Source: an uncultured Bacteroidales bacterium
Lineage (GTDB): Bacteria; Bacteroidota; Bacteroidia; Bacteroidales; FEN-979
Assembly (NCBI GenBank): GCA_903915465.1
Contig: CAIWTA010000058.1
Coordinates: 1 to 45,762, forward strand
DNA: 45,762 bases
Direction: 5' to 3'
Under the pieces are notes generated by a model. The model did no database searches, had not been told where the DNA came from, and saw only the letters and a list, made by a program, of their open reading frames with translations. Shown piece after piece: positions 1 to 8,462 of this stretch. The position numbers were made by a program, and so were the translations under genes. Position 1 is the first letter of the stretch. Each line of letters begins with the position of its first letter.

Positions 1-1260
1 AAGAAGAAGTTTATCCGCATTCGCGATTGTTGCCTGGTAATTTTCGTCTGTTGCCTTTTTATTTGCAAGATCTGCAAGTACTTTTTCTATCTCGGCGATC
101 TTTTCTTTCGGATAAGTTTCAGCCGGTTTCAGACCGGATGCAACACCGTATTCAGTCTTTGCCGGTTCCCAGCTTTTTGCAGCCAGCAATTTATCGGCCT
201 TTGAAACAGAAGCAGTGTACTGATCATCCAGGGCTTTCTGTTTGCCCAGGTCTGCCATCGCTGCATCAATCAATGAAATCTTGTCTTTGGGGTACTGTTC
301 TGATGGTTTCAGAGAAGAAGCAGTTTGGAACTGCGTCTTTGCCGCTGTGTAAGATTTCTCCTCCAGCAGCTTGTCGCCGCTTGCAATTGCAGCCTGATAT
401 CTTTCATCCAGCAGCTTTTGCTTCCCAAGGTCGGCAAGAACCTTATCAATTTCTGCGATTTTCGTATTCGGATAGGTCTCAGCCGGTTTGATTGATGAAG
501 CGCCAAGGTATTCAGTTCTGGCTACATCATAGGACTTTTCAGCAAGAAGCTTATCTGCCCTGGCAATAGCCGAAGTGTACTGTTCATCTTTTTGCTGTTG
601 ATCGGCCTGTAAGGCAAGAATCTTATCAATTTCCGCAATCTTGGTTTTAGGATATTGTTCTGCAGGTTTCAAATCCGAAGCTTTACCATATTCAACCTTG
701 GCTTCAGAAAATGATTTTACAAGAAGAAGTCTATCCGCATTCGTGATTGTTGTCTGGTAGCTTTCGTCCAGGGACTTTTGCAATGCAAGATCTGCAAGTA
801 CTTTTTCAATCTCGGCGATCTTTTCTTTCGGATAGGTTTCAGCCGGTTTCAGACCGGATGCAACACCGTATTCAATCTTTGACTGTTCCCAGCTTTTTGC
901 AGCCAGCAATTTATCCGCTTTTGATAATGAAGCAGCATATTGGTCATCCAACGATTTCAGTTTGGCAAGGTCTGCCAGCGCTGCATCAATCAATAAAATC
1001 TTGTCTTTGGGATACTGTTCTGATGGTTTTATCTGCAAAGCTTTCTGATAATCAAGTTTTGCTTGTTCATAAGATTTTTCTGCAAGCGATTTATCAGCGC
1101 TTGCTATTAAGCTCTTATATTGTTCGTCTTGGGATTTTTGTTTACCCATTCCTGCAAGGATCGCATCGATCTCATTGATCCGGTCTTTGGGATATTGCTC
1201 TCCAGGCTTAATTGTCAATGCATTTTGATACTCCTTCTTAGCAGGTTCATACGATTTTTC
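1..1260 (-). repeat. Tandem 180-bp coding repeats with a 720-bp higher-order period
   Basis: Units begin at 1, 181, 361, 541, 721, 901 and 1081 in strict 180-bp register. Positions 1-300 closely match 721-1020 (for example AAGAAGAAGT.TATCCGCATTC at both 1 and 721), so a block of four units has been duplicated. Units farther right (1261-2300) are more divergent. Confidence 0.8.
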
Positions 1261-2526
1261 CGAGACCAACCCATCGGCTTTGTTGATGGAAGCCTGGTAT
1301 TCTTCCTCAACTTGTTTGAAGGATACATCCTGATCAGACATCATCTTTTCTGTCTTGGCAATCATCTCCTTTGGATAAGCTTCCTTTGGCCTGATTTTCA
1401 AAGCTTGTTGGTAATTCGACCTCGCAATCACAAACTTTTTCTCGATGTAAAGGCTGTCGGCAACAGCGATCGCACGCTCATACTGTTCCTTCGTTCTTTT
1501 CAGGTTGGCAAGAAGATCATCGATCTCTTTGATCCTGTTGACGGGATATATTTCCTGTGGTTTAATTTTCGAGGCATTCTGGTATTCAGCTCTGGAATCC
1601 ACATAAAAAGCATCAATAAACAATTTATCAGCGTTTGCAATTGCTTTTTTATAGGCTTCTTCTGTAGATTTCATTGATAAGAGCAAAGCTGTAAGTTCCT
1701 TTATCCTGTCTTTTGGATATTGTTCGTCCGGTTTATAGCTATTGGCATTCTGGTATTCCAGCAGAGAATTCTGATAACTTTTGGTGGTATAGAATTTATC
1801 TGCAGCAGCAATAGACCTGACATACATCTCCTCTTTGGTCTTCTGGTCAACCATGATTTTAATAATCTCGTTGATCCGGTCTTTTGGATATTTTTCACCA
1901 GGAAGCATTTTGCTGGCATTTTCAAATTCTGCTATGGCTTTTTCGTATTCCTTTGCCTGGAAAAGTTTTTCTGCACTGGCAATAGTGACATCATAAAGGA
2001 TGTTGGTTGCTTTTTGCGACCTGAGCTTATCCATCGTCTCCTGAAGCTTCCCCTTGGCATAAAAATCATCTGGTTTCATGTCTAAGGCAATCTGGTATGC
2101 AGATTTTGCATTCAGATAGTCCTTTTCTTTGAAATAATTATCGCCCGATGCAATCGCTTTCGTGTATTCTATATTTGATTTACTTTGGGAAGTAAGGATG
2201 GTCTTTATTTTATTGACTTTATCACTGATGTATGCATCATTTGGTCTTATTTTTAAAGCCTTTTCATATTCATCAAGCGCCAACTGATAACTTTTTGTTG
2301 AATTCAAGAAATCACCCTTTCGGGAATAAGCCTGATAAAGTGAATCTTTTGACTTTCCTGATCTTACAATAAGAGTATCTGTAAGGTTGGCTTCTATAAC
2401 CGGAGGAAGATCGTATTGAATTACAGACGAGGCAATTAAACAACTTCCAATGATGATCAAAGCAATAACGACCGTGGAACGAAAAGTGAATTGTTTATGA
2501 AAATACTTGCTGATACCAAGATTCAT
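1..2526 (-). CDS. TPR-like repeat protein, membrane-anchored (3' partial)
   Basis: The reading frame is open from an ATG at 2526 to the left edge of the window (842 codons, no stop), so the C-terminus lies outside. Residues about 13-36 form one hydrophobic segment (STVVIALIIIGSCLIASSVI), giving an N-terminal anchor or signal-anchor. From about residue 65 the protein is built of helical TPR-like units with the pattern Y..aia.aDkll..ksY..Ak.eY..As.lKP.e.YPkdkI.eId.iLa. The repeat settles into an exact 60-residue (180 bp) period toward the left edge. TPR proteins usually serve as protein-binding scaffolds, often at the envelope in Bacteroidota; the partner is unknown. The same period and near-identical copies 720 bp apart argue for recent repeat expansion. 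Function is inferred only at the level of fold. Confidence 0.85.
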   Translation of the reverse strand, partial: MNLGISKYFHKQFTFRSTVVIALIIIGSCLIASSVIQYDLPPVIEANLTDTLIVRSGKSKDSLYQAYSRKGDFLNSTKSYQLALDEYEKALKIRPNDAYISDKVNKIKTILTSQSKSNIEYTKAIASGDNYFKEKDYLNAKSAYQIALDMKPDDFYAKGKLQETMDKLRSQKATNILYDVTIASAEKLFQAKEYEKAIAEFENASKMLPGEKYPKDRINEIIKIMVDQKTKEEMYVRSIAAADKFYTTKSYQNSLLEYQNANSYKPDEQYPKDRIKELTALLLSMKSTEEAYKKAIANADKLFIDAFYVDSRAEYQNASKIKPQEIYPVNRIKEIDDLLANLKRTKEQYERAIAVADSLYIEKKFVIARSNYQQALKIRPKEAYPKEMIAKTEKMMSDQDVSFKQVEEEYQASINKADGLVSEKSYEPAKKEYQNALTIKPGEQYPKDRINEIDAILAGMGKQKSQDEQYKSLIASADKSLAEKSYEQAKLDYQKALQIKPSEQYPKDKILLIDAALADLAKLKSLDDQYAASLSKADKLLAAKSWEQSKIEYGVASGLKPAETYPKEKIAEIEKVLADLALQKSLDESYQTTITNADRLLLVKSFSEAKVEYGKASDLKPAEQYPKTKIAEIDKILALQADQQQKDEQYTSAIARADKLLAEKSYDVARTEYLGASSIKPAETYPNTKIAEIDKVLADLGKQKLLDERYQAAIASGDKLLEEKSYTAAKTQFQTASSLKPSEQYPKDKISLIDAAMADLGKQKALDDQYTASVSKADKLLAAKSWEPAKTEYGVASGLKPAETYPKEKIAEIEKVLADLANKKATDENYQATIANADKLLL

Positions 2527-2600
2527 GCAGAGAGTTAGGTTTTTCGATTTGTTATGTACAGAAAATCAAACGTCAATAATGCAAAAGAATTTTATCCCTT

Positions 2601-3254
2601 TCATTTTTCGATCATTCCATCCTTAATTGTCAGTTTTCGGTCGGCCATATTTGCCAGTTCAGAATTGTGCGTTACGATCACATAGGTCTGTGAATAAGTA
2701 TCCCGAAGCCGAAAAAACAAGTTATGTAATTCCACTGCAGAAGCTGAATCAAGATTGCCGGATGGTTCGTCTGCGAGGATCACATCGGGAGCGTTGATCA
2801 GAGCTCTAGCAACGGCAACTCTTTGCTGCTCTCCTCCCGAAAGTTCAGCCGGTTTATGATGTGTACGATCTGACAAATTCATAAAGGCCATCAATTCTTG
2901 CGCTTTCGAAACCGCATCTTTTTTTCTGAGTCCACGGATAAAAGCAGGAATACAGATATTTTCCAATGCCGTGAATTCCGGTAGTAAGTGATGAAACTGA
3001 AATACAAATCCGATATGAAGATTGCGAAATTCAGCCAATTTCTTTTCAGATAATTTCTGAACTTCTATCCGATTCACTTCAATTTTCCCGGAATCGGCCT
3101 TGTCCAGTGTTCCAATGATGTGAAGCAGCGTAGATTTTCCTGCACCCGAAGCGCCAACAATTGAAATAATTTCTCCCTTTGAAACTTCCAGGCTAACACC
3201 TTTCAACACTTCCAGGTCGCCATAAGATTTATGGATATCCTGCGCAATAATCAT
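2601..3254 (-). CDS. lolD: ABC transporter ATP-binding protein, LolD/MacB type
   Basis: A 217-residue ATPase with Walker [10 protein letters not shown] near residues 34-42, the Q-loop region [10 protein letters not shown], the ABC signature [15 protein letters not shown], Walker [14 protein letters not shown] and an H-loop VTHN. The length and the [14 protein letters not shown] segment are typical of the LolD/FtsE/MacB group. LolD energises release of lipoproteins from the inner membrane to the periplasmic carrier LolA together with LolC/E-type permeases. No permease is adjacent here, which is common in Bacteroidota. It is transcribed in the same direction as the TPR gene, 74 bp upstream of it. 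Assignment to the family is firm; the specific lipoprotein role is inferred. Confidence 0.85.
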   Translation of the reverse strand: MIIAQDIHKSYGDLEVLKGVSLEVSKGEIISIVGASGAGKSTLLHIIGTLDKADSGKIEVNRIEVQKLSEKKLAEFRNLHIGFVFQFHHLLPEFTALENICIPAFIRGLRKKDAVSKAQELMAFMNLSDRTHHKPAELSGGEQQRVAVARALINAPDVILADEPSGNLDSASAVELHNLFFRLRDTYSQTYVIVTHNSELANMADRKLTIKDGMIEK

Positions 3255-3302
3255 GAATTCATTCTTTAGACAACAAAGTTAACAATTCCTGGATATTTAT
3301 GT

Positions 3303-3344
3303 TATGAAGTGATGAGGTGATGAAGTGTTGAAGTGATGAAGTGG
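3303..3344. repeat. Short tandem GATGAAGT-like repeats
   Basis: About five imperfect copies of an 8-9 base unit (GTGATGAGGTGATGAAGTG) in the spacer upstream of the LolD-like gene. The rest of the 288-bp spacer (3255-3542) holds no gene I can support. Confidence 0.6.
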
Positions 3345-3542
3345 CATATTTCAGTCTTTCTAACTCCGGGTAGCATGTGTTTCAGTATTTAACCAGACAG
3401 CGTTGATATTTTGATATCTATTGACTTTGGGAGAAATTGCATAGCAATCCAGCATGACAGCGAATATTCAAGAATTCATGTCATTCAAGCCATGTCCAGA
3501 GAGACACGAACAAAGTGATGATGAATAGGATTTGGAACCAGC

Positions 3543-3947
3543 CTACCTGAGTATGAAAGGCACGATTGTCGCTATAACACCAGTACACACTACAACTATA
3601 ATGAAAAGGTTGTACCTGACATTGTAGTTGTTTAACAGCGATTCATCGTAATACTTTGCCACATCCTGATCTTTGTACATTTGTAAAAGCCCGTTGACCA
3701 GTTTCATCCTTGTCTGTCTCCCCTTTACAAGTCCAATGATCACAACAATATTGACCAGCAGGATCAATGAGACAAAGATGAACATTACCGCCAGCATTGA
3801 CCCTTCAGTTCTGGATTTTTCGGCCATGCCTGAATTGATTGCCAGAGTAATAAGGTTAAGGAAGATTGAAGTCAGGATAAAGATGATATCAGTCTTTGTG
3901 TTTTGCTGCAACTCCTCGGTTATGTGTTTATGAACATGCTCTATCAT
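3543..3947 (-). CDS. Small membrane protein of unknown function
   Basis: A 134-residue protein with three clear hydrophobic segments at about 22-40, 52-74 and 112-133, separated by a charged cytoplasmic-type loop (KGRQTRMKLVNGLLQMYKDQDVAKYYDESLLNN). The amino end is soluble and acidic/histidine-containing (MIEHVHKHITEEL). The layout, short helix then membrane pair, a helical loop and a final membrane segment, recalls the membrane parts of Pycsar-type effector or DUF5706-like proteins, but no catalytic or nucleotide-binding part is present, so I make no functional claim. It stands alone between the LolD gene and the GHMP kinase group, on the same strand. Confidence 0.7.
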   Translation of the reverse strand: MIEHVHKHITEELQQNTKTDIIFILTSIFLNLITLAINSGMAEKSRTEGSMLAVMFIFVSLILLVNIVVIIGLVKGRQTRMKLVNGLLQMYKDQDVAKYYDESLLNNYNVRYNLFIIVVVCTGVIATIVPFILR

Positions 3948-4150
3948 ATCTTTTTTCTTAATTTAATCAAATATATTACTATTTTTTCAAACCTACGATA
4001 AAATGGCGTTAACACTTATTCTTCGATGTCAGGTTCATTTTTTCTTAAGATGATACTCAACCCGTTTTACCTATAAACAAATGAGAGAATTATTAAAAAC
4101 GTTGTAAGGAATCCGTATTACAATACAGAATAAGCTTGAAAGGAATGATA

Positions 4151-5173
4151 TCATATAGTCCAGGCTGAGAGTCCTTTTGCTGTAAATTCGTACCTTTTTG
4201 TCTGACCACCGAACTTTTTCAGGGCTTCCACAACTTTTGAGCGTGTCGTTCCCGGGCAGTAAAAGAACATAAACCCACCTCCGCCTGCTCCTGAGATTTT
4301 TCCGCCTGTCGCACCGCTTTTTATCGCCATTGCATAAATCTCATCAATCAAAGGGCTGGTGATACCTGATGCCATATTCTTTTTAAACTGCCAGCCAAAA
4401 TCAAGGATTTCGCCAATCTTATCTAGCTGGCCTTTGAGCAAAGCTTCTTTCATCCAGATAGCTTGTTCCTTCAACTTATGCATAGCGGTGATGGTAGTTT
4501 CATTCCGGTTTGTGACATTGATGGATTGCTGCTGGATGATGCTTGAGGAAAGACGGCTGGTCTCAGTATGATAAAGAATCAGGTTGTGAGAAAGCTCATC
4601 GAGGTACTTTTCACGAATGCGCAATGGGTTGACGATTACATTATCTTCTTTCGAAAACTCCATAAAATTCACTCCGCCAAAAGTAGCTGCATACTGATCC
4701 TGCTTTCCGCCTGCCATCTTCAGGTCTTCCCTTTCGATCTCGAATGCAAGGTGAGCAAGGTCATATTCTCCAAGCGGCAAACCAAGCCATTCGGCAAATG
4801 CCCCCAGGATAGCAACCACAAGCGTTGAAGAAGATCCAAGCCCCGACCCTGGAGGTGCATCAACATAAGTAGAGAGTTCAAATGATAGCGGTTTCCCGGT
4901 AAAATCTTTCACTACCCGGTTGTAGATTCCCTTGTGAAGATCGAGCTTACCATTGATCTTCAAATGTTCCTCACTCTTCAGTTCATATTGCTCCTGTTTA
5001 TCAATCGCATTCAGAATGATCTTGCCATCATTCCTCGGACATATGGTAGCATAGGCATACATACTTATAGTCGCATTCAGGATGGAACCGCCATAGATCT
5101 CCGAATAGGGAGCAACGTCTGTTCCTCCTCCTGCAAGTCCTAACCGGAGTGGTGCTTTACTTCTGATGATCAT
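4151..5173 (-). CDS. GHMP-family sugar kinase, HddA-like (D-glycero-D-manno-heptose 7-phosphate kinase type)
   Basis: A 340-residue GHMP kinase. It opens with RSKAPLRLGLAGGGTDVAPY, carries the ATP-binding loop PPGSGLGSSSTL near residues 108-119 and ends with the third GHMP motif GKISGAGGGGFMFF near residues 295-308. The N-terminal GGGTD motif is characteristic of heptose and fucose kinase-like enzymes that phosphorylate the anomeric carbon (HddA, FKP family), feeding nucleotide-activated sugars into glycan synthesis. Its start overlaps the end of the upstream GT4 glycosyltransferase by 17 bp, indicating translational coupling and a shared role in surface polysaccharide or glycolipid assembly. 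The exact substrate cannot be read from sequence. Confidence 0.82.
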   Translation of the reverse strand: MIIRSKAPLRLGLAGGGTDVAPYSEIYGGSILNATISMYAYATICPRNDGKIILNAIDKQEQYELKSEEHLKINGKLDLHKGIYNRVVKDFTGKPLSFELSTYVDAPPGSGLGSSSTLVVAILGAFAEWLGLPLGEYDLAHLAFEIEREDLKMAGGKQDQYAATFGGVNFMEFSKEDNVIVNPLRIREKYLDELSHNLILYHTETSRLSSSIIQQQSINVTNRNETTITAMHKLKEQAIWMKEALLKGQLDKIGEILDFGWQFKKNMASGITSPLIDEIYAMAIKSGATGGKISGAGGGGFMFFYCPGTTRSKVVEALKKFGGQTKRYEFTAKGLSAWTI

Positions 5174-6326
5174 TCCGGATCTTTTGTATCATGGTTGATA
5201 ATTTTTCAATGGCTTCCAGCATCTTACTCCAGGAGTATTTCTCCTTCTCACGGGATGCATTTACCATAAATTCTTCTTCTTTCTTTTCATCATAAAAGCG
5301 GATGATGGCAGATGCAATCTCTGATGGCTCAGGTTGAACAACATAACCAACGACCCCATCAGGCACGAGTTCCGACAATCCCCCGACATCAGTCACGATC
5401 ATTGGTTTGTCGAAATGGTAAGCAATCTGTGTAACTCCGCTCTGGGTTGCACTTTTATAAGGTTGAACAACCAGGTCGGCTACACAGAAGTAGTTTACCA
5501 CTTCCGAATCAGGGATAAAATCGTTACTCATGATAACGACATCTTCGAGATGATTATTTTCAATCAGATCGTGATAAGGTTTCGGATCTGTATAAAATTC
5601 ACCGGCAACCAGCAGTTTTAGTTTTCTGTTCCGCAATCTTTCATCCGAGAATGCCTGCAATAGCAAGTCAAGTCCTTTGTAATCCCTGATGAACCCAAAA
5701 AACAGGATATAATTGGTATTTTTATCCAGTTTCAGTTTCTGTTTTGCCTCAAGCTTGGAAATGGGTTTTCCAAAAGTATCATAAAGCGGATGCGGGGAGA
5801 ACAGCACCGGTTTTAAATTGGTGAATGTTTTCAGATCATCCATGACTGAGTTTGACATGGCAATAAAACCATCACAACTGTTTACCCAGTAATTGGCTAA
5901 TAGACGGTCGCCTGGCCTTTTCTCATGAGGAATTATGTTATCGATGATCGAAATTACTTTAGAATGTTTGTTTCCCCTAATAATCCTGGCAATCGTACCC
6001 AGGCAGGGAGCCATGAATGGCATCCAGAATTTCACGATGACAAGATCCGGCGATTGTTTTCGAAGCTGATAGCCAATCTTTACCCAATTCAGCGGATTAA
6101 TTGAATTGACACAAACCTTTATCGGGATACCTTCAGGAGCAGGTTCAGAGGAATACTGCGATTTCCCCGGAAATAAAAATCCCGGATACTGCAGGCTGAA
6201 TGTATAGATGAAGGCATCCTCTCCCCTTGCCCGGTATTCGCGGATCAGGCGTTCGTTGTAAGTTGCAAGTCCACCCCTTAATGGATGAGCCGATCCGACA
6301 AGAACTACTTTCTTTTGTTCTGGCAT
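5157..6326 (-). CDS. Glycosyltransferase, GT4 family (GT-B fold)
   Basis: A 389-residue GT-B glycosyltransferase. The N-terminal acceptor domain has the usual glycine-rich start (VLVGSAHPLRGGLATYNERL). The C-terminal domain begins near residue 205 with YILFFGFIRDYKGLDLLLQA and contains the donor-site region PYKSATQSGVTQIAYHFDKP followed by VTDVGGLSELV, typical of GT4 retaining enzymes. It is soluble, with no membrane segment. It overlaps the downstream GHMP kinase and is separated from the upstream GT2 gene by a repeat element. It probably extends a surface glycan with a sugar made by the kinase pathway (inference). Confidence 0.85.
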   Translation of the reverse strand: MPEQKKVVLVGSAHPLRGGLATYNERLIREYRARGEDAFIYTFSLQYPGFLFPGKSQYSSEPAPEGIPIKVCVNSINPLNWVKIGYQLRKQSPDLVIVKFWMPFMAPCLGTIARIIRGNKHSKVISIIDNIIPHEKRPGDRLLANYWVNSCDGFIAMSNSVMDDLKTFTNLKPVLFSPHPLYDTFGKPISKLEAKQKLKLDKNTNYILFFGFIRDYKGLDLLLQAFSDERLRNRKLKLLVAGEFYTDPKPYHDLIENNHLEDVVIMSNDFIPDSEVVNYFCVADLVVQPYKSATQSGVTQIAYHFDKPMIVTDVGGLSELVPDGVVGYVVQPEPSEIASAIIRFYDEKKEEEFMVNASREKEKYSWSKMLEAIEKLSTMIQKIRNDHQK

Positions 6327-6373
6327 CTGGAAAAATTCAATTTAGCTACTGCAGTTGGATTTGGTACAGTTTA

Positions 6374-6626
6374 AGAGACTGTTTAAAATTTACGATTGAC
6401 AAGATTTACGATTTACGAATGAATTTTTCTATTTACGATGTACGATTTTAATCTCATAAAATTTCTTTGAAAATATCAATTTCCATCTACTTTTATGTGA
6501 TTCTCATCGAAGTTTGTAATTCGAAAATCCTAAATCGTCAATAAATTCGTAAATCGTAAATCTTGTTCATTCGTAAATCACCCTGGCTTCAATGATTGAT
6601 AAAATGAAATTTAAACAGCCTCTAAA
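6374..6626. mobile_element. MITE-like inverted-repeat element (about 250 bp)
   Basis: The outer ends are AGAGACTGTTTAAAATTT (from 6374) and its near inverted copy AAATTTAAACAGCCTCT (to about 6624). Inside, positions 6400-6420 are a perfect 21-bp inverted match to 6545-6565 (ACGATTTACGAAT type sequence). The element has no ORF. Its right end overlaps the stop codon of the GT2 gene (TAG, complement of 6622-6624). A matching single end occurs at 14480-14500. Confidence 0.65.
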
Positions 6627-7560
6627 TCCCCAGTTTTTTCTCGATTATATAATTATTTCTGTCGAAGGAATTCCTGGAAATCAGTTCCCCAAGGAAACCG
6701 CCAACGAACAGTTGCGTTCCTAGGATCATGGCAAGCAGACCGAAATAAAACAGCGGGCGATCAGTCATCTTAAAGGTCTGAAGAAAGAATTTTTCATATG
6801 CAAGGTACCCGGCAATGACAAACCCCGAAAGGAAGATCAATGTACCCCAGGAACCAAAAAAGTGCATGGGCCGTTTTCCGAAGCGGGTAGTAAAAGTGAT
6901 CGACAGCAGGTCAAGATACCCTTTATAGAATCGGTCAAGCCCGTATTTTGTCCTTCCGTATTTCCGTTTCTGATGTTGGACAACCTTTTCACCGATATTT
7001 TTAAACCCTGCCCATTTTGAGAGAATCGGGATATACCGGTGCATCTCACCATACACTTCAACGCTTTTAACAACATCGTTTTTATAGGCCTTCAAGCCAC
7101 AATTAAAGTCATGGAGCCGGATCCCTGACATTCTTCGTGCCGACCAGTTGAAGAATTTTGTCGGGAGTGTCTTTGAGATCGGATCATATCGTTTCTTCTT
7201 CCAGCCTGAGACAAGGTCAAATCCGTCATTTTTGATCATCCTGTACAATTCAGGAATTTCGTCAGGACTATCCTGCAAGTCGGCATCCATTGTAATGACA
7301 ACGTCTCCGGCAGCAGCTGCAAAACCCATATTCAGAGCAGCAGATTTCCCATAATTCCTGCGGAATTTTATCCCTTTCACAGAGACGTTTGTCGCAGCCA
7401 GTGATTCAATGATCTTCCAGGATTTATCCTTACTTCCATCATCAACAAACAGGATCTCATAAATGAATCCATGTTCCGACATAACTCGGGCGATCCAGGC
7501 AGTCAGTTCAGGAAGGGATTCTTCTTCATTCAAAAGCGGTATTACCAATGAGATATCCAT
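6622..7560 (-). CDS. Glycosyltransferase family 2, DPM1/ArnC/GtrB-like, with two C-terminal membrane segments
   Basis: A 312-residue GT2 enzyme. It starts MDISLVIPLLNEEESLPEL, has the nucleotide-sugar DXD region ITMDADLQDSPDEIPELY near residue 93 and the NCGLKAY motif near 155. Two hydrophobic segments follow at about 235-258 (WGTLIFLSGFVIAGYLAYE) and 270-295. This layout matches polyprenyl-phosphate sugar transferases (dolichol-phosphate mannose synthase, ArnC, GtrB), which load a sugar onto undecaprenyl phosphate at the inner leaflet. It lies 43 bp downstream of the DUF4199-like gene and upstream of the GT4/kinase pair. The last codons and stop touch the repeat element at its 3' side. Confidence 0.88.
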   Translation of the reverse strand: MDISLVIPLLNEEESLPELTAWIARVMSEHGFIYEILFVDDGSKDKSWKIIESLAATNVSVKGIKFRRNYGKSAALNMGFAAAAGDVVITMDADLQDSPDEIPELYRMIKNDGFDLVSGWKKKRYDPISKTLPTKFFNWSARRMSGIRLHDFNCGLKAYKNDVVKSVEVYGEMHRYIPILSKWAGFKNIGEKVVQHQKRKYGRTKYGLDRFYKGYLDLLSITFTTRFGKRPMHFFGSWGTLIFLSGFVIAGYLAYEKFFLQTFKMTDRPLFYFGLLAMILGTQLFVGGFLGELISRNSFDRNNYIIEKKLGI

Positions 7561-7603
7561 CCGTGAAGATTAATTTTAGTAATGTCCTTTCAGTGCACAA
7601 AAA

Positions 7604-8143
7604 TTAAATCATACTATCAGCAATCTTGTCTTTTTTCCTGACAATCAATGCAAGGATCAGTGAAAGGACAACGCAGATTCCGGCAGAATAGATTATCTGC
7701 TTGACAGTACCCATACCCTCCTGTATCTTCTTAACCTGTTCGGCTATCTTTTCCTCCGAGAGATTATAACCACGCATCATTTCACTGAATTTATCAATGT
7801 TGCGTGTTATGTAACCGGGATCGATCAGGTTATTGAAGATATACGAATAGAGAATAGAGATCGTAAATCCGATGACAAGGATCAGGAAGCAGCTAAGCAA
7901 AGCCTGTCCATAGTTTATCTTCTTATCGGGTGCAAACTTTACCCTCAGGTTGCTGGTTCCAAGAAGAACCATAGTGACAGGGATGGTAAGAACCATTACA
8001 AGAAAATTGAGGATACTAAACCAAATGCTGAAAATATTGACATTAAAGATGTACATCAATAAGGACAGAACAACCAAGACACTTCCCAGGATTAATCCAT
8101 AGGGCAGTGCATTTTTAAAAATTGCATTAAAACTCAGTTTCAT
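7604..8143 (-). CDS. DUF4199-like integral membrane protein
   Basis: A protein of about 179 residues starting MKLSFNAIFKNALPYG. It has four hydrophobic segments (about 13-33, 38-60, 78-100 and 147-168) and an amphipathic, charged stretch between the third and fourth (NIDKFSEMMRGYNLSEEKIAEQVKKIQEG). Topology and wording match the Bacteroidota family DUF4199, whose function is unknown. An in-frame extension upstream to 8281 exists but would run through the SRP RNA and its promoter, so the start at 8143 is preferred. It precedes the GT2 gene by 43 bp, so the two are probably co-transcribed; DUF4199 genes are often found beside GT2 genes in this phylum. Confidence 0.82.
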   Translation of the reverse strand: MKLSFNAIFKNALPYGLILGSVLVVLSLLMYIFNVNIFSIWFSILNFLVMVLTIPVTMVLLGTSNLRVKFAPDKKINYGQALLSCFLILVIGFTISILYSYIFNNLIDPGYITRNIDKFSEMMRGYNLSEEKIAEQVKKIQEGMGTVKQIIYSAGICVVLSLILALIVRKKDKIADSMI

Positions 8144-8238
8144 GGCCAAATGTTTTAGATACTGTTTGTGCAAATTTATAAAACTTTGGCAAATTGTAAT
8201 CTTCAAAAATATTTGCAATGAAAAATCAATTTTTTTAG

Positions 8239-8246
8239 TAAATTTG
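8239..8246 (+). promoter_or_regulatory. Promoter -7 element of the SRP RNA
   Basis: TAAATTTG matches the Bacteroidota -7 consensus TAnnTTTG and ends 5 bases before the first paired base of the RNA at 8251. No convincing -33 TTTG lies at the usual spacing. Confidence 0.6.
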
Positions 8247-8250
8247 CAGC

Positions 8251-8347
8251 GGGTAAGTCTTATACGACCAGCTCCCATCAAACTCCCCCAGGTTCGGAAG
8301 GAAGCAAGGGTAAGACGGTAGAGCGGTGCGATATAAGGGGCTTACCC
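8251..8347 (+). ncRNA. ffs: Small bacterial SRP RNA (4.5S type)
   Basis: The 97-nt sequence closes with GGGTAAG.C at the 5' end and G.CTTACCC at the 3' end. It contains the hallmark SRP apical loop GGTTCGGAAGGAAGCA (GGAAGGAAGCA core) on the forward strand, flanked by complementary arms. It binds Ffh in the signal recognition particle that targets membrane proteins to the SecYEG translocon. A -7 promoter element sits just upstream. Confidence 0.92.
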
Positions 8348-8396
8348 ATTTTTTAGTTATTGAAATAAATACTTGAATAATAGATCAACGAATTCT

Positions 8397-8414
8397 GATT
8401 TACGATCGTAAATC
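8397..8414. repeat. 18-bp perfect palindrome
   Basis: GATTTACGATCGTAAATC is fully self-complementary and lies about 50 bp upstream of the Sua5-family gene. It could be an operator or a terminator-like stem for the SRP RNA. The sequence resembles the arms of the 6.4 kb repeat element. Confidence 0.5.
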
Positions 8415-8462
8415 AAAGATCGCTGATCGAATGTTCGATTATTCAAAACAAAAGCCATATTT

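Noticed and set aside
1-1260. CRISPR-like regular repeats
   Set aside because: The 180-bp period is in frame and coding, with no unique spacers.
27-2085. Several forward ORFs opposite the TPR gene
   Set aside because: They are antisense shadows of a repeat-coding frame; the reverse frame is open throughout and has clear TPR periodicity.
8144-8281. N-terminal extension of the DUF4199-like gene
   Set aside because: It would run through the SRP RNA promoter and 5' end, and the extension is not membrane-like; the ATG at 8143 gives the normal family start.
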